Source: Topomyia yanbarensis (lineage: Eukaryota; Arthropoda; Insecta; Diptera; Culicidae). Taken from it: a DNA stretch of 64,000 bases. The stretch lies in NCBI RefSeq assembly GCF_030247195.1, contig NC_080672.1, forward strand, positions 310,566,627-310,630,626, in the 5' to 3' direction. The translations under genes and the position numbers were made by a program. Under the pieces are notes generated by a model. The model saw only the letters and a list, made by a program, of their open reading frames with translations, was not told the DNA's origin and made no database searches. Below are positions 1-11,950 of this stretch, in pieces (position 1 is the first letter of the stretch; each line of letters opens with the position of its first letter).

Positions 1-1940
1 ACTAAATTGGAGAGTGTTCTAGGGGTACACCCACAACAACCACCAAGCGATTCGGTACACTATCGGAAGCAATAAACAGTTGGAAGCGGGCGTGATCCAA
101 TCAAACGAGCGGAGCAATCACCTTGACTTCAGTGCAGATGAAGTAACAACGGTATTAGCAAGAGCGTGCGATACAACTATGCTAAGAACCAAGGTACAGT
201 CGCCGCCCAGCCTTCTCCCAGCAAAAGCCGCACTTAACAAGAAAATCAAGCTCAATAAGAAAGCCTGCCTAAAGAAGCTCTACCATAACGTAATCAAATC
301 CGTGGGGCGACGCTTATAGAGTTGCCATGACGAAGATAATAGGACCGGCAGTAGCATCGGAGGTGCCCGGGGAGGATGAGAGTCATCGTAGAAGCGCTAT
401 TTCCACAGCATGAACCGACGGCCTGGCCTCTCACTCCATACGGGACTCAGTATGACCACGAAGAAGATGTTCGGGTAACCAACGAGGAGCTATTAGTGGT
501 GGCAAAAGCCTTGAATATCCTCAACGTGGCGCTGCAAACAGCAATCCTAACGAACCCGAATATGTTTAGGACTGCGATGCAAAAGTGCATCGAGGATGGT
601 AACTTCCCCGACATCTCAAAACGAAGGTCGTACTGTTGCCAAAGCCAGGCAAGCCCCCTGGAGATCATTCAGCATACTGATCGATATACCTGTTGGATAC
701 AGTCGGCAAGGTTCTTGAAAGAGTAATCCTTAACAGGCTTACAACATACACGGATAGAGAGAATCGCCTGTCCACTATGCAGTTCGGTTTCCGGAAAGGT
801 AAATCCAGTGTGGATTCCATACGAACGGTCGTGGAAACTATGGAGGCTGCGCAGAAGCAAAAGAGAAGAGGAGAAAATGCCTTCAACAGCGCTAGTTGGA
901 CCGCAATTACCGATTCGCCGCACAGACTGAGCGTTCCCGAGTACCGCTGTAGGATTCTGAGGATCTTCTTCCAGAACCGGCAACTGATGCCGGAAAAAGA
1001 AGTGTAACCGTAACAGTGGGCATCCCACAGAGTTCCATACTTGGCCCAACTCTTTGGAATGTTATGTACGACGACTGCTTGTCGGTTTTGCGGACGATGT
1101 GGTGCTCCTAGTGATCGGCAATAGATATTGTGGAAGAGTGGATGCGCGAGAAGAATCTGACGTTAGCTCACCACAAAACCAAGGTGGTTTTGTTAAGCAA
1201 CTGCAAGGCAGTACAGCAGGGAAGAATTTTGGTCGAAAAGTGTATCATCAACTCAAAGAGGGAAGTTAGACAACTGGAAGTGATGATAGCCGACCGACTA
1301 AGCTTTAATAGCCACGTCGACCACGCATGCGGGAGCGCCGTAAAAGTGATTTCGGCATTATCTCTGATCATGCCCAACAATTTGGCGAGTGTCTCAACAT
1401 CGGTGCTCAGGTATTCAGGACCTGCATGGGTGGCGACACTGCACACGAAAAGGAAAACATCGCGACTGAACAACACGTACAGGCTGCGGGTGTCTAGCGC
1501 GGATCGAACTATCTCGTCAGAGGCAGCCCACGTGATAGCTGGAACGATTTTCATAAACCTTCTACTCGAAGAAGATAGTGAGTGCTATAGATGGACCCAT
1601 CGACTTATACCATGTTCTTGTCTGGCCATGGTTATTTCAAAAAGTATACGAACAGGTTCATCCAAACAAGTTCTCAGTTCTGCGTCGCGTGCGGTGATGC
1701 AGAGGAAAGTCTGATAACGTGGTTCTCGAATGCCCGCCTTTCGAGCACGAGCAAAACGAAATGAGAACCATTGTCTGTGAGGACGTTCACATGAACAATA
1801 TTGTCCAAAGAATGTGTACGGACAAAGAAAAATGGGACGCGGTGAACAGAACAATCGTTCAGATAATGTCAGCGAAGCTGGCTAAAGCAACGTCCAGCAA
1901 CGTAGCAGTACACGGCCTCGGGTCGCCGAGGCACCGCTGA
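1..1940 (+). pseudogene. R1-clade non-LTR retrotransposon ORF2 (endonuclease/reverse transcriptase), decayed and 5'-cut by the window edge
   Basis: In an intact element this ORF encodes the endonuclease and reverse transcriptase that copy the RNA at a nicked target. Conserved blocks appear in order but in different frames. An endonuclease-to-RT linker lies near 110-320. The thumb-side block FPQHEPTAWPLTPYGTQ lies at about 409. The RT block with FGFRKGKSSVDSI lies at about 784, NAFNSASW at about 880, and the catalytic-site block VGFADDVVLLV at about 1081. The C-terminal Cys/His finger (CVACGDAEES, then VVLECPPF in another frame) lies at 1685-1745, followed by a tail to the stop at 1938. The catalytic Asp of RT motif A, expected just before NAFNSASW, looks deleted, and a segment before the FADD motif is missing. 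There are many frameshifts, so it is non-functional. The R1 clade is recognised from protein pattern only; nothing suggests insertion in rDNA. Confidence 0.85.
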
Positions 1941-2235
1941 ACCGGAAGTTACACTCCAACCGGAGTCGCCGGACCGACCTTGGCACTTAACAAGTCAGGC
2001 TGCGCAAGAGAGATAAAGTAGATCATCGGCGCGATCGGAGTAGGCTAGATCCACCGTCGGAGACAAGACTAAGCGCACGCATCGTCATCGGTAGGTCGTC
2101 CGGGCACCTGAGAACCGGAAGTCATCCTCCTCCGGAATCGCAGGACTGATCTCGACACCTAACCGACCAGCATCGAGATAACGGTTTCGAGAGAAATTTC
2201 TCCGTCTCTTGCTAGGAAATGATGGGGTTTGGGCA
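1941..2235 (+). repeat. R1-type 3' UTR with two degenerate internal repeats
   Basis: Directly after the ORF2 stop, two diverged copies of a block begin with a cacc..gaaccggaag pattern, at about 1930 and about 2107, roughly 175 bp apart. The same style of sequence (gtaggctag, ccgtcgg, agtagatcat) recurs at 5580-5760 behind the second R1 remnant, so I read both as 3' UTRs of related elements. The clear 3' edge is not visible. Confidence 0.55.
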
Positions 2236-4150
2236 GTATTGGGTTTTATTTAACTTCTAAAAAAGTCACAATTTGGAAAGCAGCTCCAACGAAGCGAGTC
2301 TGTGCCGCTTCTGCTAAGATTTTATCAAAGATCTTAGCATAAAAATATCCTTTCCCAATCGGAATGCCAACCGGCATTAACATCCTCATTACGGCATTCT
2401 GGTCATGGTAAACATCAACGAACAGGATACGGATTACAAATTGTACGGTGATTTTGGGCTGACCTACTCTCTAATTAAGGAAGGATGATACCGACAGTAT
2501 GGTAAATTCTTGGCAGGTTGTTACGTTTTTCCTTAACGATGCAAACCACACAAATGTAAAGAGTATCACATAGAATTGGCGGGAGGGTCGTTAACGCATC
2601 TGTCACCTCAAGTGCGACTCTAAGAGGACTCGGCTAATCACTTTCAGTCTATAGAGGAATACTGCTAACCGATTAGCCTAAGGAAATGAAGCTGTGTCTC
2701 ATACAAGCGAAATGGCTCACGTAAGGTAAATCAGTACAGTATCGTTAGCTACTTAAGAATACATCAATCTATCATTTCAAACTTATTTCTATTTGCTTCA
2801 CACGATTTTACAGACTAGTCATCTTCAGCGCTGGGGTGTCGGTGGGGGCCCCGTGTCGTTGCAACTGCTTCTCTGCATCTCTTGCCGTCGATTAATGCAC
2901 CTGCTGAGTCGCGCGACTGGTCGGCTACACTGCTTGTCACGCTGCTACACTCTCGCACCGTGCATCGTCACGAATGCACTGCGGTCTGTCACGTTGCACT
3001 TTGCTGCAGACTGTGTCGCACTCGTGGTGCTTGCTTGCTGTGCGACTCCTTGCACACGAGCGTGGTCGTCTCGTCCTTGTCGCTTGAACCAGAACGAATA
3101 ATTTGGTGGACGAAAGTGAGGTGGTGGTGGCCCGTCCGGCTTCGTACTCACTCCGCTAGCCCGATATTACTGGTGCGAGATCGTCTTCGCTCTGGTAAAG
3201 ATGAGGGGTCTGGACTGTAAATAAAAAGCCCTCTGATGATGGGCTTTTGATGATTTGTCGTAACTATTGCTTCGCTCTAACCTATCAGATGCACTATTAG
3301 ATGGTATTGCGTGGAATTTATCACGATTCGGCGTGCTTTCAGATGATGGAAATGTGGTTAGGATTTACTCTGCGGCAATGGTTGTGGTCGCTTACCTTTG
3401 ACCTTGAGAGGTCGAGCTGAGCGAGACCTAAGTGAATATTGCTGTCCGTATCGTATGATGTTTCGGTTCTCAACGGGACGATCGTTAGATATGCCGCGTA
3501 TTATTACCATCAATCCTTCGGTGCTCGATTAGCACGCGGAAAAATGCATCTAGCCTTCAGTGGTTGTTTTAATCTGCTGAGGATGAATATAGTCCCGCGA
3601 AACTATTTTTAGTCGAGAATTTTTACTGGCACGCACCATCCACCGCACACCACGTTTTGATCTGACCGCTTCCATTGTATCTGCACGGCTTTGTAGAAGA
3701 AGATCGCCATTGCGGTGCGAGAGCGAGATCAATATACTGTTTCTGATTCCATGCGAGAGGAAAATAACTGTATACTATACTGGAAGTGGCTGCGTTATTA
3801 ATTTGATCGTGGAGGATGCACTCCAAGAAATGATTCGGCATTTTATCGGCACAATCTCGATGTGTAACAAGGTTCCCGGGTTCGTTCTAAACTCGCTACC
3901 AATAGTTAGTGGTACTATGTTCGAATGGACCATTCCTGATTTTTCGTCGATCCCGCTCTAAAAACTACTGCCCATGAAGGATAGTGTCAACCCTAGCATG
4001 ACCTCCCTGTTTGCATAGATAACCATGGGATAACAAGAAGCGACTATGTTCAACGAGTAAAAATAGCGACCAGGAGGTGTGGATATATGGAGAACAAACA
4101 AGAAAACCGTAGACGGCGTGGTGAATGATGACGAAGTGATTTGGTGAGGT
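2236..4150. other. Unassigned interval without a recognisable gene
   Basis: No recognisable protein or RNA gene. A relatively GC-rich patch at 2820-3210 is open in several frames without a family match. A short hairpin sits at 3227-3249: AAAAGCCC and GGGCTTTT flank a 9-base spacer, in a form that could fold in RNA or mark an element end. The interval separates two R1-clade remnants and may include undetected, more decayed parts of either. Confidence 0.4.
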
Positions 4151-4179
4151 CACCACCAGCATCTGAAGTTATTCAGAAA

Positions 4180-5400
4180 CAGTTTCAGAAGGAGAAGCAG
4201 CAATAACAGCAGCACCAGCAACGACCAGAACAGAGTGGGGTGGTTAAAACCCCACAGAAGCCGAAAGTAGTGACAGCGAAGTTCTTGGTGGAGGAGCTCC
4301 ACAATTTTGTGGACGCAAGAAACAATGTCGATAAGGACATTAGAGAGATAGTTCTCAGTCTGAAAGGCGCTAGTGTCTGCCGTGAAGCAGTATGAAACTG
4401 CAACGTTGAGGGCTGATGTAGCTGAGCGAGTATTGTCGTCAGCTAAGGCTACTATCTTTCTAGCTCATCCCCCGAAGCAGTAGAAAGAGAATCGGGTTAT
4501 CGTGCCCGTTATCGCGACTCCAAGGAGGGCAAAAACTCGTCCGGAGCCAGAAGACCAGGCGGGTCCAAGAACCAGATACGCGAGGACGCTCTTACTGTCG
4601 AAGGGAACCCTAGTAACAATTGAGGTTTTATGGTAGTTTTATAGCCGCTGATAAAGCTTAGATTGTACTTGTAGCATACTATAAAACTTCAATTGCTACT
4701 TGGGAAGGACGCCTTTCAACAGGGAGAAAGCTGGAGTACTATCGTAGGTCGGAAGGAGCAAACAGCAAAAGTTGAAGGAATAGAGAAAAGTGGAGCAGAA
4801 CAGAAAAATAAAATAAAACGGCCGGCTCGTCAGAAGGCGCTAAAGGAAGAAGCCGTGCTCGTCAAAGCCAATGATGCGACGAGGTATGCAGCGATCATTA
4901 TGAAGGTCAGAGAGGATCTGGAACTGAGGGATTTGGAATTTCGGACAACGTGGTGAGCACCAGACTTGCCCAAAAAGGTTTGAGTTAAAGCAGGGCCCAC
5001 GACCATGCGGTTGATTATGATCAAATCACTGGGCGAAAAGGCAGAAATGAAAACCTTAAGGCCGGAGATAGGGATTGTATGGATGAGATCACGAAGGTGG
5101 AGGCGCCCTAAAGACACAGTACGACTTGTACGAAATTCACGTAATGATTCGGTTAACGAAGGGATATGGAGGACTATATACAGTGATGATTCGTTCACCA
5201 GTAACCGCTGCTGATAAGGTCCTAGAGGTAGGCTATGTTACAGTTGAATGGTCGAGAACCGCCCCATGAGTGAATAAACAAGCGGAGAAATATTTCAATT
5301 GTTTGGGCTTTGTACACTTCGCAGGGACCGATACCGTTGTGCCCGAAGTTTGAGAACGTTAAGAAGACACTGGAGCACGTGGTCAACGAATGATCGTGAT
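4180..5400 (+). pseudogene. R1-clade ORF1 (gag-like nucleic-acid-binding protein), decayed
   Basis: ORF1 of R1-clade elements encodes an RNA-binding protein with C-terminal CCHC zinc knuckles. Recognisable blocks are a Gln-rich start (4180-4230), a coiled-coil-like piece with KFLVEELHNFVDARNNV (about 4281), a basic linker with TIVGRKEQ (about 4740), and a core block with AVLVKANDATRYAAII (about 4855). The knuckle region at 5290-5370 keeps FNCLGFVHFA and then CPKF-ENVKKT, matching the usual CFxCLGxGHxAxxC and CxKCGxxGHxxKxC pattern with several Cys/His residues lost. Stops and frameshifts run throughout. After the knuckles the sequence passes into a 3' UTR-like block with little or no ORF2, so this copy seems to have an internal deletion. 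Confidence 0.7.
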
Positions 5401-5559
5401 TCGAATTGACATACAGAGAGAAGCTTCAAAACGGGAAGACCGGACTACAGAATAATGTCGACTACAGAATGACAAGCGACGTAAATATGCAATCGGCCCG
5501 AAAGATATATCGCGAAACCCAAAAGAAAACTCGGTATCCGGTGAATTTCTCTTGCAGGA

Positions 5560-5930
5560 GAACTCGCTGTCGATGTAAACTAGGTTCAATTCCGAGGACT
5601 AGACTGAGTAGATCATGACGCGATGCCAGGCATGGGTCGTCGGGGCTCCAGCGAACCGGGCGCCGTTGGTTGGGTTTCCGAAGAACTCTCACCGGAAAAT
5701 TCTCCGTCGGTGTAGGCTAGGTCTATCGTCGGGGATCATACGGAGTAGTTCGCGAACAAGTCAGGAGCTAAATAGATCAACGAGAAAGTGGTGCTAAATG
5801 GCACGAGAGGGAATCCAAATGGCTTAAGGGAGTTGCGGTGCTAAAAGGCTCTGGACAGGGAGCCAAAGGGCTCAAGAAATTCTGATGAGGGAGCCGAAGG
5901 GGTCAGTAAATTAAGCAATCTGGAGTTTAC
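5560..5930 (+). repeat. R1-type 3' UTR and short tandem repeats
   Basis: The block resembles 1941-2235 in phrase content (agtagatcat, ccgtcgg, gtaggctag). It is followed at 5790-5910 by about three diverged copies of a roughly 40-bp unit with a gagggagccaaagggctcaag-like core. I interpret this as the 3' end of the second R1 remnant. The B-box-like ggttcaattcc at about 5585 is not accompanied by a tRNA fold. Confidence 0.5.
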
Positions 5931-8510
5931 CGTCCAGGTTATCCTCGTAGGGTAAGAATACTAATTCTCGACCCACAACTAGCTTTCGTACTGCCATACA
6001 GAAATGGCCCTTTTGTGTGGATGGTTGGAAACTGGTTCTGTGTCTAGGAGTGGTACTCTAACCCTAAGAAGGTTCGGTGACAAGAGTCTTTGTTTTAGCG
6101 TATCAGAGTGGCTACCCAACTCCGTTCCCTGGGTGGGTTTTTGAACTTTTTTTTTCTTATTTTTGAAAAAAAAAAACTCAACGAACTGAGTCGAAAGGAA
6201 TATGACAAGCGGCCCTCAGTATGATTGCAAAATCTTTCTATATGACAAAGGCTAAAAAACCCGAATTCTCCAGCCGCCATGAATAATTATTATGTAAACT
6301 TCAAATACGCATGAATCAAATAATGGGATCGTTATATTAGTTATTATTAGGTTCGATTTTTTCTTCATACTAAATTATTCGGCGATGGGACTCGCAGCCA
6401 GGACCGCGATCATGATAATGCCGGACGGTAGGAATCCATTGACAGTTATTATGTGATGCGACTGGGTGTGGGCATCGGACGTGAACCATCAAGCTCAATT
6501 CTAGTGTACTCTGTATTCAGTCTCACAACTCGCACCGTGCTGATCTGAACAAAAAGAAAGAGTCGCGCTGAATATTTCCCGCAACAGGTTGGAATGTCGC
6601 GAGAACCACCAGGGTAAGGAGAACATTTCACTCGTTCCCCGCTGCTGTCTTCCAAGTGCATACTTGTGGAATGGAGACAAGGCGAAAGAAAACACGATCT
6701 GGTTGTGTATATTTTTTCGCGAAAGAAAGTAATTTAAAAGTTAAAGTTATGGGGCCCTTTAGTTTTTATGACACTTTTTTCTTGCGCTCTCTCTGTCTCT
6801 CCACTAACGGTGTTCTATGCGGTTAGCAAGCTGAGCTGGCGGCTTGTGCTTTTGTGCAGCGTGTCGGTCGGGTTTTATGCGGGTCCGTTCTGCACGAGTG
6901 TCGTTTGATCTTTTTCGACTTTTCGCCAAAACGGGAAATGTGACATAATAGCTGAAAATGGAATAAGTGGAAAGCTATGTGCTGACTGAAAGGAATGCCC
7001 GGGAAACGGGACCTGGTGCCGATAAGTGGAGGACTCGATGGATGTCATATAAGCAACTATTATTATAAAAGTTCTCTGATTGGTTTGTTCGTTTCATCTT
7101 TGGAAAATCTTTCATTGGATCTCCTTCTATAGAACAGTTTATATTTAATTTATGGTATGTTCCAAACATTAATTAATGGATGTGACTACAACGTCTTAGA
7201 CAACGAACCCACATCAGCTGATGAAATCACAAGCCCACCACATCACAAGTTGAAACAAAATTCAATTGCTGTAACACCTTTCTCCAACTCTTTCTTAAAC
7301 TCCCACGTCAAATCCCCATGAGATCCGTTATTTTTCTTAGCCACGGGCATTTCTCCATGAATTCCCACAGAGTCTAAAATGTTCTAACGCCAGCAGACTG
7401 ACACTCAACTTCTTTCACCGAAGACCACTCTGCCGTTACCCACACTCTGGAGGAGTACAAAAAAAACATTAGAACCTCATCCAGCACCGCATTCACCGTC
7501 TACCTAATGTGATAAATTTACCTGTTCAAATTCTCGTCCCTCCTTTCACGGCAATTCTACTTTCTGTCTGTTTGTTTCTGTTTACTTTGAACACGAACTG
7601 AACCAAAAATCCCGTTATATTTTTCATTCTTTACCGCAGCAAGCTAGGTACCTACGTTTAGGTTCTCCGGAGTTTCGTTTCGCCCCATCGATTACGATGG
7701 CAAGAAGATGCCTGTTTCGTAATTATCATCCCTCAAACTTTTTGAGTCCTTTTTCGGGGGGTAGCGTTCGATTTTTTTGATTCGCTTTTTTATGCGCGAG
7801 AAATGAAAAGATATATTCGAGGGACTACCAAAAGCTACCGAAAATGTTATTGTATCAAGCGCAATCTGGTTTCGAAAGACCCCTTGGATAGTTTTGGATT
7901 GTTCAGGATTGTGTTTTATACTGTCTGATACTGAGATGAATTTTTAATTGCTGTTAGCCTCGATTGTTGAAGAATGCTTTGCTCCTGTACGTATTACTAG
8001 TGGTTTCTTTCTGTGATTCGAACTGCCTACAGGACGCTATGATGGAACAAAATTGGAGATTTTTTTTAATTTCCTAGGAAAAGAGAGGTTGAATAGGAAT
8101 GAAACCGGTTTTCGTGTAGAATCCTGTTTTGAGTTGAGTCAAGTTGGTTTTATCCCTTTTCTGGTGGAATTCCTTTTTAATGACAGGCAGTTGATAAGTT
8201 GAAAAGATAGAACAAAAATTATAGTCAAAAAGAAGCATGTTGTTGTAGGATGTATGGCTTAGAACTGGTTTGCTGCATCAAACTAGTTTCATGCTTCAGT
8301 AAGATATCATACAATAAGCTTATGTCACGCTAAGACAACGTTTGTTAGATTGTGATTCACGTCAGATTTTTACTGAATATCTATCTACATACGTACCTAT
8401 ATGTACAATCGATTAATGTTGGTGCAAGCTGTATAAAATTCGAAAGAAACCGTCTGCTTCACTTCAAATCTTCAAAATAGGAATGACTCGGTCAGTTGTA
8501 CACCTACTAT
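5931..8510. other. Gene-poor interval with one repeat fragment
   Basis: No coding region could be supported. The only recognised item is the mosquito repeat fragment at 6165-6265. A homopolymer cluster of T then A at 6146-6176 forms a natural weak hairpin. The remainder is AT-rich single-copy-looking sequence. Confidence 0.4.
6165..6265 (+). repeat. Fragment of a common mosquito interspersed repeat
   Basis: Contains cgaactgagtcga, then a damaged GGCCCTC core, then atctttctatatgacaaagg, in the same order as better copies at 48740-48870 and 50230-50395. It is a truncated, diverged copy of a family abundant in mosquito DNA; I do not assign a database name. Confidence 0.6.
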
Positions 8511-8514
8511 ATTT

Positions 8515-8955
8515 ATGTTGACACTACTCATGATGGTTTCCCGCATAAATCTGTACCATATGCAAACCATTGTATCAAACGTCAAAAACCATTTTCAATA
8601 TGGTTCGTTCAACAATAGATTAACCATTGCCTGGTATAATATCGAACCTAACCAGTGTCGTTTTTCCATGCTCGACCATACAAACAACGGGTCGTTAAGA
8701 ACAGTCACCATACTAAAATATGCGATTTTCCATATACATTTTGACAACATACCATTCAAGAACTATACAGATTATGGTAGCATGCATATTTTAGATCTAG
8801 CGATGTATAAAATATTGGCGCAGAGAAAAGTCTTCCCTTTCACATTGCAATTCTATCGATCGATGAAATTTCATTTTGTTACACGCAATCTTCTGATGAG
8901 AGCTTGGTTGAGACTAACTGGACTATCGCTTTATCCAACTAAGCTATCGCCGTAA
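8515..8955 (+). CDS. Unrecognised ORF of 146 codons
   Basis: Open from an ATG at 8515 to a TAA at 8953-8955, in a neighbourhood where ORFs are otherwise short. The translation is rich in His, Asn and aromatic residues, with no signal peptide, membrane segment or motif I recognise. Local sequence repeats the phrases accattgtat, catactaaaatatgc and caaacaac, and the tract at 9090-9240 has similar phrases (gtatggtagtat, aatatggtgagtattg) in the other orientation. A decayed repeat is therefore as likely as a gene. No promoter, splice signal or poly(A) signal supports expression. Confidence 0.15.
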   Translation: MLTLLMMVSRINLYHMQTIVSNVKNHFQYGSFNNRLTIAWYNIEPNQCRFSMLDHTNNGSLRTVTILKYAIFHIHFDNIPFKNYTDYGSMHILDLAMYKILAQRKVFPFTLQFYRSMKFHFVTRNLLMRAWLRLTGLSLYPTKLSP

Positions 8956-9522
8956 TATTGCAAGACGAGGATTTTTGATCATGTTAAGCTAAAGGTTTTT
9001 GGAGCAGCGTGAACAGATATGCGAATAACGAAGACCACAAGAGCAATATTAACCTCTAGCGCAAAAGTACAATGTAGTATATAAATCTCCAATATAGGAT
9101 ACACGGAAGGTATTGGAAATGGTAACTAAAATGAGTATGGTAGTATAACAGTTGAATTATAATGGTGGATTGTATCAGTAGTATTCCCAATATGGTGAGT
9201 ATTGTATGAATAATTAGGAAATGGTTCCGAAGATTTCTGGAATGGTATTTATTTATACGGGTTAATATTCAAATATATTGCCAAGTAGCAACATTGATAA
9301 AATAGTTTTAACTAAAATCATCAAGGTTACGTTGGACTTTAATGACTAAATTCATCACACAACGATGACAAAATTTCTAAAAAATCAGTGAATGTTTAAT
9401 GTGATACCGACTGACTTCGATAATTTTAGAGAACCGCTTTGCTATATTTAAATTAAAATTATCATCTTCGATTGTAATCTGTAACTTAATGTTCCGCTTA
9501 ATTCAATAAAGAACAATTACAT

Positions 9523-9945
9523 GGCGCTACAGTGGTTTTGTACTATCCAAGTGACCTAGTATAGGTTGTAGATCTCATTAAACTCAACACAAAATAATGC
9601 ATGAAAAATGTTGTATGCCATCAAAATCCTGGTTTTAAGATAAAAACCATTTTCCGGGACTTTCGAAACTAAAAAAATTGCTACGCATTCTTCGAGAATT
9701 TTTTAAATACATTTTTTAAATTTCATTTTGCAACCGATTTTCAATTTTTTAAGCGTTTGAAAATCAACGATGACCACGTGGTTAATCTTTTGTAGCCGAA
9801 AGTCCCGAAAAATAGCTTTCTTCTATAAATCAAGATTTTGAAGGTATGTTGAATTGATCAAAAGATGTGTTTGGTGTTGTATTTGACCAGATCTACAATA
9901 TTTACTAGATCACTTGAAAAGTTCATTAATTTTTTTTGTAGCACC
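9523..9945. mobile_element. Foldback MITE with long terminal inverted repeats
   Basis: Left end GGCGCTAC and right end GTAGCACC are inverted. The inverted match continues inward through an AAGTGACCTAGTATA-type block, TTGTAGATCT, and a TTTTCGGGACTTTCG-type block near the centre (9654 versus 9805). Arms are about 150-190 bp and imperfect. The flanking duplication is unclear. The same subterminal block occurs alone at 32713-32790. Confidence 0.7.
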
Positions 9946-10179
9946 GAATTATCAGTTTCAGCTGTAGGTTATGCAAAATAACATTACAGTTTGTATTTCT
10001 AAATTTGTGAAAAAATTCTGCATGTTTTGAAACAAAACGCTACGAAAAGAAAAGCGTAAAGTACAATTTTCTTGCACTTTACTAGATTTCGTAGGTTAAA
10101 ATTGAAAAATATACAAATAAAAAATAAATAAATATCATTCGTTTCCGAGATCTCGATCGAGACATAAGTGATTTTTTCC

Positions 10180-11345
10180 AGTCCATGCTGTGTATAGCGA
10201 CAAAGAATAGTGCTAATCCGCGTTCAAGGTTATCTTGCCAATTCGGTTCGGTCCTCAGTCTTTTGTTTGCGTGTGAGGATTAAACAATAGCCAGCTGTAT
10301 AAGCTGGATCGGTTCGTCGTTGGACACCAGTTTAGAGCTAAGTGGTTTTTGTCTTTTGTAACACATTTATTGCTTTCTTCCGTCTGCGCGGGCGCTGACC
10401 CCGTGCGTTGACGTTTTCTATGGTTCCCACTCCGGATGATCAAATGGAAGTTGAATCGGGTTCAACTTCTAAGGCTCCCCCCGGCCCAAATGCTATCCAG
10501 AACTCTCAACTGGTCCATTTGTGGTCTTCGTTCGGCCCAAGACTAAATCACTGAATCTTCTTCAGATTTCTAAAGACCTGACAGAACGGTTCTCGGCTGT
10601 GACCGAAACTTCAAAGGTCCGCTCGGACAAGATAAGGGTGTTGCTGGCCAACTCAAAGCAGGCAAACGATATTGCTTGCTGTGAACACTTTACGCGGGAT
10701 TATAACGTGTATATTCCAGTTGTAAAAGTACAATCTGAAAGCGTCGCCACCGATGAGAGTTTGACGTGCGAGGATTTGCTACAGTACGGGGTTGGCGGTT
10801 TTAGAGACCGCTTACTCCAGCCAGTGAAAATACTTGAGTGCAAGCGTTTGCACTCAGTAGTAGTTGCGGGGGATGGTTCAAAAACGTACCCCCAATCAAA
10901 CTCTTATCGGGTGACCTTCGCTGGTACCGCTTTGCCAAATTTCGTCCTCTTGCACAAGGTTCGTCTGCCTGTGCGGCTGTTTGTACCGCGGGGCATGATA
11001 AAACTAACTCTAATTAATCTCCCCGAATCTTTACAAAATTCAATCGCGCCCTCTAGTTATTCCTACTTTGAAGATAGTTGTAAAATTGTTCCCCTTAGTT
11101 AAAAATTATTTGCTCCAAAATGTCAAACCATATTGCCATAAAAAATAAATGACTCTCCTAATCTTACGAAAATTAAATTACCCCCTTTTGAATAGGTATA
11201 AGATAGCTACAAAATCTCCTTAATTTCAATAAAAAAATATCAATATGTAATCCCCTAGATTTAAGTAATTTAAAATGTAAAACAAAACAAAATTGGCACC
11301 TCTGAGCTAACACAAACGTGCCATATCAAATAAACAAATTGAATT
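10180..11345 (+). mobile_element. Internally deleted Jockey-clade LINE: 5' UTR, ORF1, 3' end
   Basis: A GC-richer leader (about 10180-10419) precedes an ORF1 of Jockey/Juan type. The coding part then joins an AT-rich 3' segment (11100-11345) that ends aaacaaattgaattgaat. ORF2 is absent, so the unit is a half-LINE. The 5' edge is approximate and I found no convincing target duplication. Confidence 0.65.
10420..11102 (+). pseudogene. Jockey-clade ORF1, frameshifted and lacking zinc knuckles
   Basis: ORF1 of Jockey-clade LINEs binds the element RNA. The ATG at 10420 opens MVPTPDDQMEVESGS. A one-base shift near 10510 moves the frame so that the conserved stretch with FVVFVRPKTKSLNLLQISK reads on from about 10518. 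The conserved core follows (LTCEDLLQYGVGGF at about 10758, KILECKRLHSV at about 10830, PVRLFVPRG at about 10968). In relatives I expect three CCHC knuckles right after this point. Here the sequence switches to an unrelated tail (LTLINLPESLQ) and stops at 11102. The knuckles and all of ORF2 are therefore lost by one internal deletion. Not functional as a canonical ORF1. Confidence 0.8.
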
Positions 11346-11734
11346 GAATCAAGAAAGGCAAAGATTGTTCTAAAGCAAAGTTCAGTAATTAGTATTTGGT
11401 AATCGTCAGCAAACCCCTTAATTTGGAAATGATGTGATTTGATGTGATGATCGATTATCCGTTCCAAAGTTTTTAGAAGAAAGGAACTTAAGCTGATAGA
11501 CCTAAAACTTTTGGCTAAACTTCATAGCTTGAGCGCCCCTTTGGGAATAAATCTAACAATAATTTCTTTCCTTGCTTTCGGGATATACCCGGTAGCAAGA
11601 CTGGAAATCATAATCTTTTTTTTTCCTTTTGCAAGAGTGCGGGAAAGATGAGTCGTGTCAATGAGTCGCAATCACAAATCTTTGCAATTTTGATATATTA
11701 TAAATTTTTGCGTCATTTACATAGCATGGTTACT

Positions 11735-11950
11735 GGTTTATATGTGACCGCACTCTTCAACCAGTAACTCCTGAACCAGAACTCCGATCCAAATAGGATT
11801 AGGTTAAAAAGTTGAAATTTAATCCTTTCTATTTAAAACAGTCAACACCTGTTTTAATCCACTTAGGGGTGCAATCGAGCCTTTCTCATGTATCCAAACT
11901 CTGATTCAATAGCTGATTATGTTCAATATAATTGTTGAAATGTCTATTAG
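11735..11950 (+). repeat. Diverged piece of the mosquito interspersed repeat
   Basis: Contains gaccgcactcttcaacc plus a ctcctgaaccagaactcc block (as at 48595-48625), and cctgttttaatccac (as at 48080-48095), in rearranged order. It has no coding capacity. Confidence 0.5.

Noticed and set aside
5580..5600. B-box-like ggttcaattcc suggesting a tRNA gene or SINE promoter
   Set aside because: No A box at the right distance and no cloverleaf can be drawn; it lies in an R1-type 3' UTR.
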